Shown piece by piece: positions 45,864 through 54,794 of a DNA stretch of 64,000 nt. The position numbers and the translations under genes were made by a program. The notes beneath the pieces are model-generated. The model did no database searches. It was not told the origin of the DNA and saw nothing but the letters and a program-made list of their open reading frames with translations. This DNA comes from a virus, in IMG/VR virus record IMGVR_UViG_3300046690_000348, positions 1 to 64,000 of that record. One strand, 5' to 3'. Numbering within the stretch: the first letter of the stretch is position 1; every line of letters starts with the position of its first letter.

Positions 45864-46742
45864 ATGAGCACTGTCATGGATCCGGCCCGACCCCCGTTCG
45901 CTATGAAGCCGATCAGTGTTCTGACTGGTGTCCCGAACGGCGAACTGCCCCGGGCGTTATTGGCGACGTCATCGGTTCGAGGGTTGATGTTGAACATCGT
46001 CAGCGTTCGTTCGTTCAACGCGTTGCAGTCCGCCGCGATCCGGGCCGGGATCGCGCTGTCCTCGACCGGTGATTATCGGAGTCTCGCCGCGCAGATCGGG
46101 TTGCAGGATCAGCGGTACGACAAGGGGTACATCGCCGGTCGTGCCGACTACAACTTCTACGAGGGGTCGTACTACTCGTTGAAGCCGGGGATGGCGCAGG
46201 CGGCGACGCCTGGTTCCTCGAACCACGGCAAGGGCCGCTCCCGGGACTTCGCCGAGATGCTCAATGGTGACACGATCCCCGACTCGCTCAGCTTGAGCAC
46301 GCGTCAGTGGCTCGCTCACAACGCCCCGCAGTTCGGGATCTACTTCGAGGTGCCGTCCGAGGACTGGCATGGGAGCGACTACGTCGGCGACGCGATCACG
46401 GAGCGCACCCTCACGGAGGAAGGCGGCGGCGGCGGCGGTCCTGTCATCCCGCCGTTCAACCCGCAACTCGGCCAGTGGTCGCTGTACCCGCTCGACACCG
46501 GCAAGGCCACGATCTACTTGAAGGATCCGCATTTCAAGTCGGATCTCGTGCGCTACCTGCAAGGTGTGCTCGTGCGCAAGGCGCTCGCCAAGCTGACGAT
46601 CGACGGGGACTTCGGCGCGCAGACCGAGGCGTCAGTCAAGGCGTTCCAGGGCGTCAACGGTCTCACCGTGGACGGTCACGTCGGCCCCAAGACGTGGGCG
46701 AAGGTCGATGCTTGGGCGCTCGGCACGCTGCCCGCTCACTGA
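45864..46742 (+). CDS. Endolysin: M15-type peptidase with peptidoglycan-binding domain
   Basis: 292 residues. The peptidase domain has STGDYRSLAAQIGLQ, TPGSSNHGKGRSRDFAEM (His121, Asp128: the S-x-H-x-x-G-x-A/S-x-D zinc site of M15/VanY enzymes) and FGIYFEVPSEDWHGSD (Glu162/166 and His169). A Gly linker (EEGGGGGGP) leads to a PG_binding_1 domain, about 226-285, with LTIDGDFGAQTEASVKAFQ and LTVDGHVGPKTWAKVD. It cleaves peptide cross-links of the host wall at lysis. ATG 45864 is likely leaderless. Confidence 0.88.
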   Translation: MSTVMDPARPPFAMKPISVLTGVPNGELPRALLATSSVRGLMLNIVSVRSFNALQSAAIRAGIALSSTGDYRSLAAQIGLQDQRYDKGYIAGRADYNFYEGSYYSLKPGMAQAATPGSSNHGKGRSRDFAEMLNGDTIPDSLSLSTRQWLAHNAPQFGIYFEVPSEDWHGSDYVGDAITERTLTEEGGGGGGPVIPPFNPQLGQWSLYPLDTGKATIYLKDPHFKSDLVRYLQGVLVRKALAKLTIDGDFGAQTEASVKAFQGVNGLTVDGHVGPKTWAKVDAWALGTLPAH

Positions 46743-46747
46743 GGTCC

Positions 46748-46776
46748 CCGACAACCGCAGTCCCCTGTCGTAGGGT
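46748..46776 (+). promoter_or_regulatory. Candidate promoter of the holin (CCGACA-N17-TAGGGT)
   Basis: CCGACA at 46748-46753 and TAGGGT at 46771-46776, then seven bases and the ATG at 46784. It gives the holin its own timing, independent of the endolysin. Confidence 0.55.
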
Positions 46777-46783
46777 TTCGGGC

Positions 46784-47083
46784 ATGAACAATCTCGCCGC
46801 CCGCATCAAGGTGCTCGGCACCGCTGTCAACACGTGGCTCGTCGCCATCGCTCTGATCGTGCCGATCGCCGTCAGCGAGATCGCACAGGAGTTGCCGTCC
46901 GACAAGGCCGAAGCGGTCACGAAGTGGGGCGGGAAGTTGATCGCGTGGATCGGTGTCGCCGTTGCGATCGTGCGCCGCTCGACGCCGGTCATCAAGTCGC
47001 AGCGCGGTCTCCTCGCTCCGGGCGAGGGCGTGCCGGTGGTCCCGGTCGCGAACGTCGCTGGTGGCGACGCTCACTCCGGTTAA
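46784..47083 (+). CDS. Holin-like protein
   Basis: 99 residues. MNNLAARIKVLGTAVNTWLV then a membrane helix (TWLVAIALIVPIAVSEIAQE), a charged linker, a second hydrophobic stretch (WGGKLIAWIGVAVAIVRRST) and a Pro/Val-rich tail. Two helices with short charged loops immediately after the endolysin gene fit a class II-type holin. No ribosome site, but TAGGGT-N7-ATG. The stop codon shares TTAA with that of the convergent giant gene. Confidence 0.75.
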   Translation: MNNLAARIKVLGTAVNTWLVAIALIVPIAVSEIAQELPSDKAEAVTKWGGKLIAWIGVAVAIVRRSTPVIKSQRGLLAPGEGVPVVPVANVAGGDAHSG

Positions 47084-50000
47084 TCCGCTGACTGCGTCAA
47101 CGTCACGGTTGGGGCGAGCACTGTCAACGTGACGATGGTCGCCCCGCTGACGAGTGACACGGTCGGCGCCAGCACGTCGAGGATGAGCGTCGGGACGAGC
47201 ACTTCGAGCGTGCAGGTCGGGACCAGCGTCTCCAAGTCGACGGTGCCACGGAACAGGACGCCGACCGGGACCCCGGTGAGAACGAGGACGCCGGGCGGGA
47301 CCGGGATCGAGGTTGCGAGTCCGCTGCCCGCCACTGATGGCGCACGGCCCGTGATCGTCAACTGACCTGTCGGGACGAGCACCGTCCCGGAGCCGGTGGC
47401 CGTGATGATCGGGGCGACACCGACGATGGTGAGCGCGGCGGGTGGGATCTGGTTGGCGGAAGCAGCGCCGGTCACGACCGGCGGCACACCGGTGATCGTC
47501 AGGTTGCCCGTTGGAGCGAGGATCGTTGCCGTGCCGGTCCCGGTGATCGTCGGGGCGCGCCCGGCGACGATGAGCGTGCCGCTCGGGATGAGGATGGTGA
47601 CCGACCCGGCCGTGATGATCGGTGCGACGCCGGTGATTGTCAGCGCGGCGGGTGGGACCGTGATCCTCGTGAACGCTGCGACCTGTGGTGCAACGCCGCT
47701 CAGCGTCAGAACGCCGGTCGGCGCGACGATGCTGCGCGTCCCGGTCCCCGAGACGGTCGGGGCGACACCCAGGAACGTGAGGTCGGCGGGCGGGACGACG
47801 ATGGTGGACGGTGCGCCGAGGATGCTCGAACCGACCCGGCGGATGCGCTGAACCGGGCGGACTGGTGGGCGGCGGACTGCAACGTTGCGGGTCGAGCGGC
47901 GGCGACCCTGGTCGTAGATGAGCGCAATGTCCATCCCGGCCGTGACAGTCGGCGGGGTGTCAGTCGCGAATGTCAGATCGGCAGGCGGGACGACGATGGT
48001 TTGCGGGTAGGCGACGAGGTTGACGTCGAGGCGCGACTTGCGAACCCAGAACCGGGGTGGGATGCGCCGGACGGCGACAGCGAGTGTCGAGCGGCGCCGG
48101 TTGGTATCGACGTACAGCGCCGGATCCATCCCGACCGAGACGACCGGCGGTGTGTCGGTCGCGAACGTGAGGTCGGCGACGGGGGCAAGGATCGTCGCCG
48201 TGCCGGTGGCCGTGATGATCGGCTCGACGCCGACGAGGGTGAGATCCGCCGGTGGGATCGGGATCGTCTGCGCTTCGCCTGCGGGTGGCGCTTGGTGGAA
48301 CCGGCGCGCCATGACGTACTGGGCGGCGGTCGACACGACGCGGCGCCCGGCGACGAGGCGGACCTGCAACTGTTCGCGGCCCGAGAAGTTCGGGACAAGC
48401 GGGATGCCAGCCGCTACGGCGGAGGCGAGCAGCGCGCCCTGGCGATCGCGCCGGTAGCGGTTGAGGTAGTAGCGCCACGGTGCTGAGCGGTCCGGGTCGC
48501 GGCGGGCAGCGGTGTTGACGGCCTGGCGGTAGGCGGCACCGGCGTCGATCGCGTAGATCGGGTCGTCACCGGCGAGGACGACCGGGGCGATTCCCTCGAA
48601 CGTGATGGGGCCGACCGGGAGCAGGATTGTGGCCGTTCCGGTGGCTGTAACGGCCGGTGCGACGCCGGTGACGGTGAGCGCACCAACGGGGGCGAGGATG
48701 GTCGCTGTGCCCGTAGCGGTGACCACAGGGGCCACACCGGTGAACGTGAGGTCCGCCGGTGGGATCGTGATGGTTTGTGGGAAGGCGATGAGGTTCGGGT
48801 CGAGGCGGCGGAGGCGCACCCAGAAGCGGGCCGGGAGGCGACGGACGGCGACGGCGATGGTGGAGCGGCGACGGTTGACGTCGACGTACAGCGACGGGTC
48901 CATGCCCGTCGACACGACGGGTTCGACGCCGGTGAGGACGACTTGGCCGGTTGGGACTTGAACGTTGAACCCGCCGGTCGAGGACACGAACGGGGCGACG
49001 CCGGTGATCGTCAGCGCTCCGGTCGGTTCGAGGATGCTCGTCGTGCCGCTGCCACTGAGTGTCGGCGCCACGCCGGTGAACACGAGATCCGCGTTCGGCA
49101 CCAAGATCGTCTGCGGATAGGCAACGAGATTGGTGTCGAGACGACGTGGCCGCGGGTGCAGCCGCGCCGGGAGGCGGCGGGCTGCGACGGCGATGGTCGA
49201 GCGACGCCGGTTGATGTCGATGTACAGCCCGGGGTCGATCGACGTCGACACGGTCGGCTCGACACCGGTGAACGTGATGATGCCCGGAGGGACCGGGATG
49301 GTCGCCGGGGCGGTGATCGTCGGCGCGATGCCGGTCAGCGTCAGGTCCCCTGGCGGGATTGTGATGGTCTGCGCTTCGCCGAGGATCTGCGACTGGCGCC
49401 GGGGTGCCGGACGTTGCACGATGGCGCGTCGGGTCGCTGTGTTGACTGTGGTGCGGCGCCGACCCTGGTCGTAGATGAGGGCGATGTCCATCCCGGCCGT
49501 GACGCCCGGCTCGACGCCGGTGAACACGAGATCGGCGGGTGGAACGAGGATCGTTTGCGGGTAGGCGATCAGAGCGACGGTGTCGCGTCGGGAGCGAGGC
49601 CAGATACGAGCGGGAACACGCCGGACGGCGGTGGCGAGGGTTGAGCGTCGGCGGTTGACGTCGTTGGCGGTCGACAGGTCGAAGCCGGTCGTGACGGTCG
49701 GCTCGACGCCCGTCAGGACCAGATCGCCCGGCGGGATCGTGATCGTCTGCGCGTAGGCGAGCAGGTTGACGTCGAGGCGACGCGCCCGGGGCAGAGGCCG
49801 AGCCGGGAGTCGCCGGGTTGCGACTGCCAACGTCTGGCGACGTCGGTTCTGGTCGACAACGAGCGTCGGGTCGATGTTGGTCGTGACGACTGGTTCGACG
49901 CCGGTGAGGACCAGATCCGCGGGTGGGATCGTGATGGTCTGCGGGTAAGCGACGAGGTTGACGTCGAGCTTCGACTTGCGGACCCAGAAGCGGGCCGGGA

Positions 50001-53000
50001 TGCGCCGAGTCGCGACTGCGAGGGTCGAGCGACGGCGATTCTGGTCGGCGAGGAGCGCCGGGTCGAGGCCGACATCCACGGTCGGCGGCGTGTCCGTGGC
50101 GAACGTGATGTCGCCGTTCGGAATGAGGATCGTCTGAGGGAAGGCGATGAGGTTGACGTCGAGGCGGCGAACTCGATGCAGGTAGGCAGGCGATGGTGGG
50201 CCGCGGCGACCGGCGGCTGCGAGCGCCCAGCGGCGACGGTTGATGTCGGTGATGAGGGGCGGGTCGTAGGCGGTCGTGACGACAGGCGCGACGCCGTCGA
50301 TCGTGATGACACCGGGCGGGATCGGAATGGTCGCTGTCCCGGTGCCTGCGACGGTCGGCGCAACACCGTCGATCGTGAGCACACCGGCAGGGATCGCGAT
50401 CGTCGCGGTGCCGGTGCCCGCGACAGTCGGTTCGACGCCGACGAGAACGAGATCCCCTGGCGGGATGTCGATCGACTGCGCTGTGGTGGCGACCAGGTCG
50501 AAGTTGAACTGGCGGAACCGTGCCGTCGCGTTGCGGGCCTGGGCGTTGCGGTCAGGATCGCGGCGCACGGCCGTGGCGATCGACCGGCGGTCCCTCGCGT
50601 TGGAGTTCGCGTTCCGCAGCGCCCAACCGTCGATCGAGAGCGAGTTGACTGGCGGGATCGCGATGGTGCTCACGAACCAGAAGTTGGACGTTGCGAGCAG
50701 CATCGTCCCCGGGTTCTCGCTGGGCGTCGTGATGTCCCTGGATGCTGTTGCTACCGACGCGGCGTCGACAGTCAGGCGGGACAGTTCCGAGTACCCGACG
50801 GACGCGTACGCGTCCGCTGGCACGGCGGTGTTGGAAACCACGGCCTCGATGACCAGATAGTCGAGGAATGGCGACGGGGCGACCCCGTCGATCAACATGG
50901 TCACGTTCGCCGGGTCAGGGATGGTGCTGTTCCCGCTTTGGCCACCCCCCGCCGTGATGTCATTCTTGAGGTCGCGCACGCCGTGCTGGACGACGCGGTG
51001 AACGATGACGGCCATGTCCCTGTTGGCACTGTTCCCCAACAGAATGCTCGCCGGGTCTGCCCCATCGGAGATCCGGCCGAACACGGCGATCGAGTTACTC
51101 GATCCAGCGCCAGCGATGAGGTGCCATCCGTCCGGGATCTCGATCCTCGTGCCCGATGTCGGGATCGCTCCGACGTAGGCCAGAAGCAGGTCGCCAGCCT
51201 CGACGCCTGCGGGAATGTTGAACGCGAAGGGCGTCCCGATCGCGCCCGTATCCGGGATCGACGTGGTGGCCGACTCGATGACGTACGGGTAGCGGAATAC
51301 GCCCTCCCACACGACGTGGCGTTTGAGCGCGTTGCGGAGTGCGGCGTTGCGGTCCGGCGGGCGGCGCACCGCGACGTCGAGCGCGGAGCGTCGACGGTTC
51401 TGGTCGACGTACAGCGGCAGGCCGTTGTCGAGAACGTCGATGTTGCTGACGAAGCCGTCGTCACCGGCGAGAACGAGATCGCCTGGCGGGATCGGGATCG
51501 TCACGCTGGACAGGAAGTCCACGAACGTCTGGCGGTAGCGGCGTTGCGCGTACCGCCACGGCGCGGAACGATCCAGGTCGCGGCGTGTGGCGACGTTGAG
51601 CGTTTCGCGGCGGCGGCTCTGGTCTACCTGCAACGGCAGGGCATCGGTGTTGACGTTGCCGATGTCCGGGACGAGACCCGAGAACGTGAGTACGCCGACA
51701 GGCACGTTGATGCCGAACGGTGGGATTGCCAGCGTGTACGTGCGCGAAGTCTGCGAACCAGACTTGTGCATGACGCCGGGATCTTCGGTCGTCGCCGTCA
51801 GGTTCCGGCCGCCGACCATGACGTTGCCGTTGGTCCCGGCCGACGTCAGGACCGGTCCGTAGTCCGTCGACCAGTAGACCGCTGACGGGCTGTCGATGCC
51901 GAACCCGGAGGATTCCAGCCACAGCCAGTCGCCAGGTCTCGGCACGGTCAACGACGGCGGGTCTGGGCTGGTCGAGGCTCCGCTGGCAGCCGCCGTGACC
52001 GCGATGTCCGAGACGGACGGTGCATCAGCGAGTGATGTGACGCCGTGGTTGACGATCCGCGCGATCGCGTACGCGAGGTTGGAGAACGTCGGGGTCGTCT
52101 GGATCGTGGTCGCATCCGACCCGGTTGCGAGCCTGGCCCAAATGTTGAGCCGTGGACCGTTGCCCTGCTCCGCGATCAGCGACCAACCCGCGCTCAGCGT
52201 CAACGCTGACGCGCCGCCCGCCTCGGCCCACAGGATGAGCAGATCGCCGCTGACGATCCCAGCGGGCAGTGTCAACGATTGAGGGCTGGATGGTGAGGTG
52301 AAGTTGCTTGAGAACGTGGACGCGATCCACGGGAAGCGACGGATCTCCTCGGGGACGGTGTGCCGCTTCTGAGCGTGAAGGTACGGGGCGAAAGTCGGTG
52401 GTCCTCGAACGAACGTGCTTCGCACTGCGACGTCGATGGTGATCCGATGGCGTGAGTGGTCGACTAGGAACTCAAGCTCTAGTTCGGGCGGGTGGATGAT
52501 CTCGTCGGGTGGCTGCTGGTAGCGGCGGCGGAGCGCCTGGTTCCAAAGCGCAGACCGATCTGGTGGGCGACGCACGGCCGCATTGAGCGTCTGGCGGCGG
52601 CGCATCTGGTCAAACACCAGTACCTCAACGACGGGGGTCGTGCGCGCCACAACGGGAGCCGTCGACATGTTCCCGAACTCAACGTTGTCAACGTTTCCAG
52701 ATGCCTGCGTCGAACTCTTGAAAACGAAGATGCCCGGTGCTCCGCTCACCGGCGAGTGAACGTCTTTGGTGACCCGTAGCGTCCCGTCGAAGTAGACCCT
52801 GAGAACCTGGTTGAACACTTCGAGACGAACAACCCCGGACGTCGCTAGGCCCGTCACGGTGAGGAGGGTGGTGGACACGAACCCGACGATCTGTGTGACG
52901 CGCAGCGTGCCAGTACCGGCCGATTCGGCAAGGAAGGCCGTGTAGGCGTTCCCTCTGTCGCTGTCGGAGAGGACCACGACCCCGGCTTGCGAAGTGAGGC

Positions 53001-53301
53001 CGGGTACGGACACGGTCGCCTGCACATATTGGGAGTCGGTGAACACTCGGTCCGTGTACAGCGCCCCGTGGAAGGTGCTGCCGGTGGCCGTGCCGATCAC
53101 CGAGTTCGAGTTGATCTCCGGGACGCTGTAGCCGACGATCGTGGTGTAGGCCGAACCGAGTCCACCATCCGCACGGTTGAAGTTGTCGCTGACAACGAGA
53201 TCGCTGACGAGCAGGTCGCCGGTCGGGACGCTGATCGAGATCGGCGGCGGCGGGGATGCCAGCGCCGAGGTCCAGCGCGCGGAGATCCAGGGCAGGCTCA
53301 T
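47080..53301 (-). CDS. Giant Arg-rich repeat protein (2,073 aa), probable tail fibre/adhesin
   Basis: From residue ~200 to the end two modules alternate: (1) a basic segment V-D-x-N-R-R-R-S-T-L-A-V-A-x-R-R (for example YVDTNRRRSTLAVAVRR, LLADQNRRRSTLAVATRR), present at least twelve times; and (2) beta-like units IPPADLTFTGVAPVV or ILAPVGALTVTGVAPAV, often repeated two to four times between basic segments. The N-terminal 700 residues contain jelly-roll-like domains (LPAGIVSGDLLILWAEAGGA; IPAGVEAGDLLLAYVGAIPT). No catalytic motif. Probably a long fibre or surface coat; no family recognised. Confidence 0.75.
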   Translation of the reverse strand: MSLPWISARWTSALASPPPPISISVPTGDLLVSDLVVSDNFNRADGGLGSAYTTIVGYSVPEINSNSVIGTATGSTFHGALYTDRVFTDSQYVQATVSVPGLTSQAGVVVLSDSDRGNAYTAFLAESAGTGTLRVTQIVGFVSTTLLTVTGLATSGVVRLEVFNQVLRVYFDGTLRVTKDVHSPVSGAPGIFVFKSSTQASGNVDNVEFGNMSTAPVVARTTPVVEVLVFDQMRRRQTLNAAVRRPPDRSALWNQALRRRYQQPPDEIIHPPELELEFLVDHSRHRITIDVAVRSTFVRGPPTFAPYLHAQKRHTVPEEIRRFPWIASTFSSNFTSPSSPQSLTLPAGIVSGDLLILWAEAGGASALTLSAGWSLIAEQGNGPRLNIWARLATGSDATTIQTTPTFSNLAYAIARIVNHGVTSLADAPSVSDIAVTAAASGASTSPDPPSLTVPRPGDWLWLESSGFGIDSPSAVYWSTDYGPVLTSAGTNGNVMVGGRNLTATTEDPGVMHKSGSQTSRTYTLAIPPFGINVPVGVLTFSGLVPDIGNVNTDALPLQVDQSRRRETLNVATRRDLDRSAPWRYAQRRYRQTFVDFLSSVTIPIPPGDLVLAGDDGFVSNIDVLDNGLPLYVDQNRRRSALDVAVRRPPDRNAALRNALKRHVVWEGVFRYPYVIESATTSIPDTGAIGTPFAFNIPAGVEAGDLLLAYVGAIPTSGTRIEIPDGWHLIAGAGSSNSIAVFGRISDGADPASILLGNSANRDMAVIVHRVVQHGVRDLKNDITAGGGQSGNSTIPDPANVTMLIDGVAPSPFLDYLVIEAVVSNTAVPADAYASVGYSELSRLTVDAASVATASRDITTPSENPGTMLLATSNFWFVSTIAIPPVNSLSIDGWALRNANSNARDRRSIATAVRRDPDRNAQARNATARFRQFNFDLVATTAQSIDIPPGDLVLVGVEPTVAGTGTATIAIPAGVLTIDGVAPTVAGTGTATIPIPPGVITIDGVAPVVTTAYDPPLITDINRRRWALAAAGRRGPPSPAYLHRVRRLDVNLIAFPQTILIPNGDITFATDTPPTVDVGLDPALLADQNRRRSTLAVATRRIPARFWVRKSKLDVNLVAYPQTITIPPADLVLTGVEPVVTTNIDPTLVVDQNRRRQTLAVATRRLPARPLPRARRLDVNLLAYAQTITIPPGDLVLTGVEPTVTTGFDLSTANDVNRRRSTLATAVRRVPARIWPRSRRDTVALIAYPQTILVPPADLVFTGVEPGVTAGMDIALIYDQGRRRTTVNTATRRAIVQRPAPRRQSQILGEAQTITIPPGDLTLTGIAPTITAPATIPVPPGIITFTGVEPTVSTSIDPGLYIDINRRRSTIAVAARRLPARLHPRPRRLDTNLVAYPQTILVPNADLVFTGVAPTLSGSGTTSILEPTGALTITGVAPFVSSTGGFNVQVPTGQVVLTGVEPVVSTGMDPSLYVDVNRRRSTIAVAVRRLPARFWVRLRRLDPNLIAFPQTITIPPADLTFTGVAPVVTATGTATILAPVGALTVTGVAPAVTATGTATILLPVGPITFEGIAPVVLAGDDPIYAIDAGAAYRQAVNTAARRDPDRSAPWRYYLNRYRRDRQGALLASAVAAGIPLVPNFSGREQLQVRLVAGRRVVSTAAQYVMARRFHQAPPAGEAQTIPIPPADLTLVGVEPIITATGTATILAPVADLTFATDTPPVVSVGMDPALYVDTNRRRSTLAVAVRRIPPRFWVRKSRLDVNLVAYPQTIVVPPADLTFATDTPPTVTAGMDIALIYDQGRRRSTRNVAVRRPPVRPVQRIRRVGSSILGAPSTIVVPPADLTFLGVAPTVSGTGTRSIVAPTGVLTLSGVAPQVAAFTRITVPPAALTITGVAPIITAGSVTILIPSGTLIVAGRAPTITGTGTATILAPTGNLTITGVPPVVTGAASANQIPPAALTIVGVAPIITATGSGTVLVPTGQLTITGRAPSVAGSGLATSIPVPPGVLVLTGVPVGVLFRGTVDLETLVPTCTLEVLVPTLILDVLAPTVSLVSGATIVTLTVLAPTVTLTQSAD

Positions 53302-53311
53302 GGTTGTCCCG

Positions 53312-53641
53312 TTAGAGCAGGATCGCCGACCACTCGATGGAACGACCGGTCCCGGCGGTCTGCTTCAACGTGAACTTCACCGACCAGACAGTGGGGATCG
53401 GAACGAACAGCTTGACCTCGTCGTCGGTCGGTTGCGCATCAGCCCACGCGTCGATGTACAACACCTGTTCGGTGGAGCCGGTCAACACCTTGAGGTAGGC
53501 GCGGGCCTCGATCACGTCACCGGCGGCGAGCGGCGCCAAGTTCAGCGCGAGGACATACGTCCCCGCGGCCGTTCGGGTCGTCAAGGTGTGCTCGGTTGAG
53601 ATCACACACGTCTGGGTTCCATCAGCGGAAGCGGTAGGCAT
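53312..53641 (-). CDS. Hypothetical structural protein (109 aa)
   Basis: Ribosome site AAAGGACGG before the ATG. MPTASADGTQTCVISTEHTL; beta-rich (YVLALNLAPLAAGDVIEARA; FVPIPTVWSVKFTLKQTAGT), of tail-associated composition. It lies directly before the giant gene and may cap or anchor it. No family recognised. Confidence 0.6.
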   Translation of the reverse strand: MPTASADGTQTCVISTEHTLTTRTAAGTYVLALNLAPLAAGDVIEARAYLKVLTGSTEQVLYIDAWADAQPTDDEVKLFVPIPTVWSVKFTLKQTAGTGRSIEWSAILL

Positions 53642-53651
53642 CGTCCGTCCT

Positions 53652-54794
53652 TTACGTTTCTTCTAGACCGAAGTTGAGCACACGCACCAGACCGCCACGG
53701 GGAGGGAACCCGCCCGACGTCTCGTAGATCGTCACGAACGGCGTCGTCGCGTGCGCGACCGCGAGGAATCGACCGTCCGGTGAGAATGCGCAGCCGTTGC
53801 CGTTACCGGTGGGCAGAGTGCTCGGATCGGCGAGTTTCGTGAACGTCGTCCCGGACCGGTCGTAGATCGTGACGAACGGGGTGCTCGAATGACCGACAGC
53901 GAGGAACCGTCCGTCTGGGGACCAGGCACAGGAGCGACCGTCATCCGCTGGCAGCGTCGCCGGGTCCGCGAGTTTCGTGAACGTCGTCCCGGACCGTTGA
54001 TAGATCGTGACGCGCGGAGAAACAAAATGAGCGGTTGCGAGCAGGCTGCCGTCCGGCGAGAACGCAATCCCGGTCACGATGTTCGCTGGCAACGATGCCG
54101 GGTCGGAGAGTTTCGTGAACGTGGTGCCGCTCCGTTCGTAGATGATGACGAACGGCGTGGTGCCGGTGCCAAGAGCGAGGAACCGTCCGTCCGGCGACCA
54201 GCAGCACCCAGTACACAGGTCAGGTGGCAACGATGCCGGGTTGGAGAGTTTCGTGAACGTCGTCCCCGAGCGTTCGTAGATCGTGACGAACGGCGTGCTG
54301 CCGGTGCCGACAGCGAAGAACCGTTCATCTGGCGACCAGGCGCAACTCAAGGTGCTTCCTGCTGATGGTTGCGTGATGCCCGCGATGTTCGTGAACGTCG
54401 CCCCGGTGCGTTCGTAGATCGTGATGGCGATGCCTTGGGCGAACGCCAGGAATCGGCCTGACGGCGACCATGCGCACGATTGTGCGTCGCTGCCGAGCAG
54501 CGTCACCGGGTCGGGCAGGGCCGTGAACGTCGACGCGGTCCGGTCGTACGTGACGAAGTAGTTGATCGCGCCAGCGCCGCTGACGGTGAGGAACCGGCCG
54601 TCAGGCGACCACGAAGCAGCGAGACCATTCCCCGGCGGCAAGGTCCCCGGGTTGGTCAGCTTAGTTGGGGTGATCCACGGATAGACCAACTCGGCCCGTG
54701 TCGATTGCGGCCGGTCCTGGCCGACGTCGCCGCCGTCTTGGGTAGAGAGGTTGCGGACGACGAGCGTCATCGAAGGTTTCAAGGCGTCGGCCAT
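53652..54794 (-). CDS. Seven-repeat SPDG beta-propeller (380 aa)
   Basis: Seven copies of a roughly 42-residue unit, each with C-A-W/F-S-P-D-G-R-F-L-A-V and F-V-T-I-Y-E-R-S-G-T-T-F-T-K-L. SPDGRFLTVSG, SPSGRFLAFAQ, SPDERFFAVGT, SPDGRFLALGT, SPDGSLLATAH, SPDGRFLAVGH and SPDGRFLAVAH mark the blades. Seven units make a closed seven-bladed propeller. An N-terminal 45-residue leader precedes them. Function probably binding (sugar or protein). TGATG overlap with the 54794 gene. Confidence 0.8.
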   Translation of the reverse strand: MADALKPSMTLVVRNLSTQDGGDVGQDRPQSTRAELVYPWITPTKLTNPGTLPPGNGLAASWSPDGRFLTVSGAGAINYFVTYDRTASTFTALPDPVTLLGSDAQSCAWSPSGRFLAFAQGIAITIYERTGATFTNIAGITQPSAGSTLSCAWSPDERFFAVGTGSTPFVTIYERSGTTFTKLSNPASLPPDLCTGCCWSPDGRFLALGTGTTPFVIIYERSGTTFTKLSDPASLPANIVTGIAFSPDGSLLATAHFVSPRVTIYQRSGTTFTKLADPATLPADDGRSCAWSPDGRFLAVGHSSTPFVTIYDRSGTTFTKLADPSTLPTGNGNGCAFSPDGRFLAVAHATTPFVTIYETSGGFPPRGGLVRVLNFGLEET

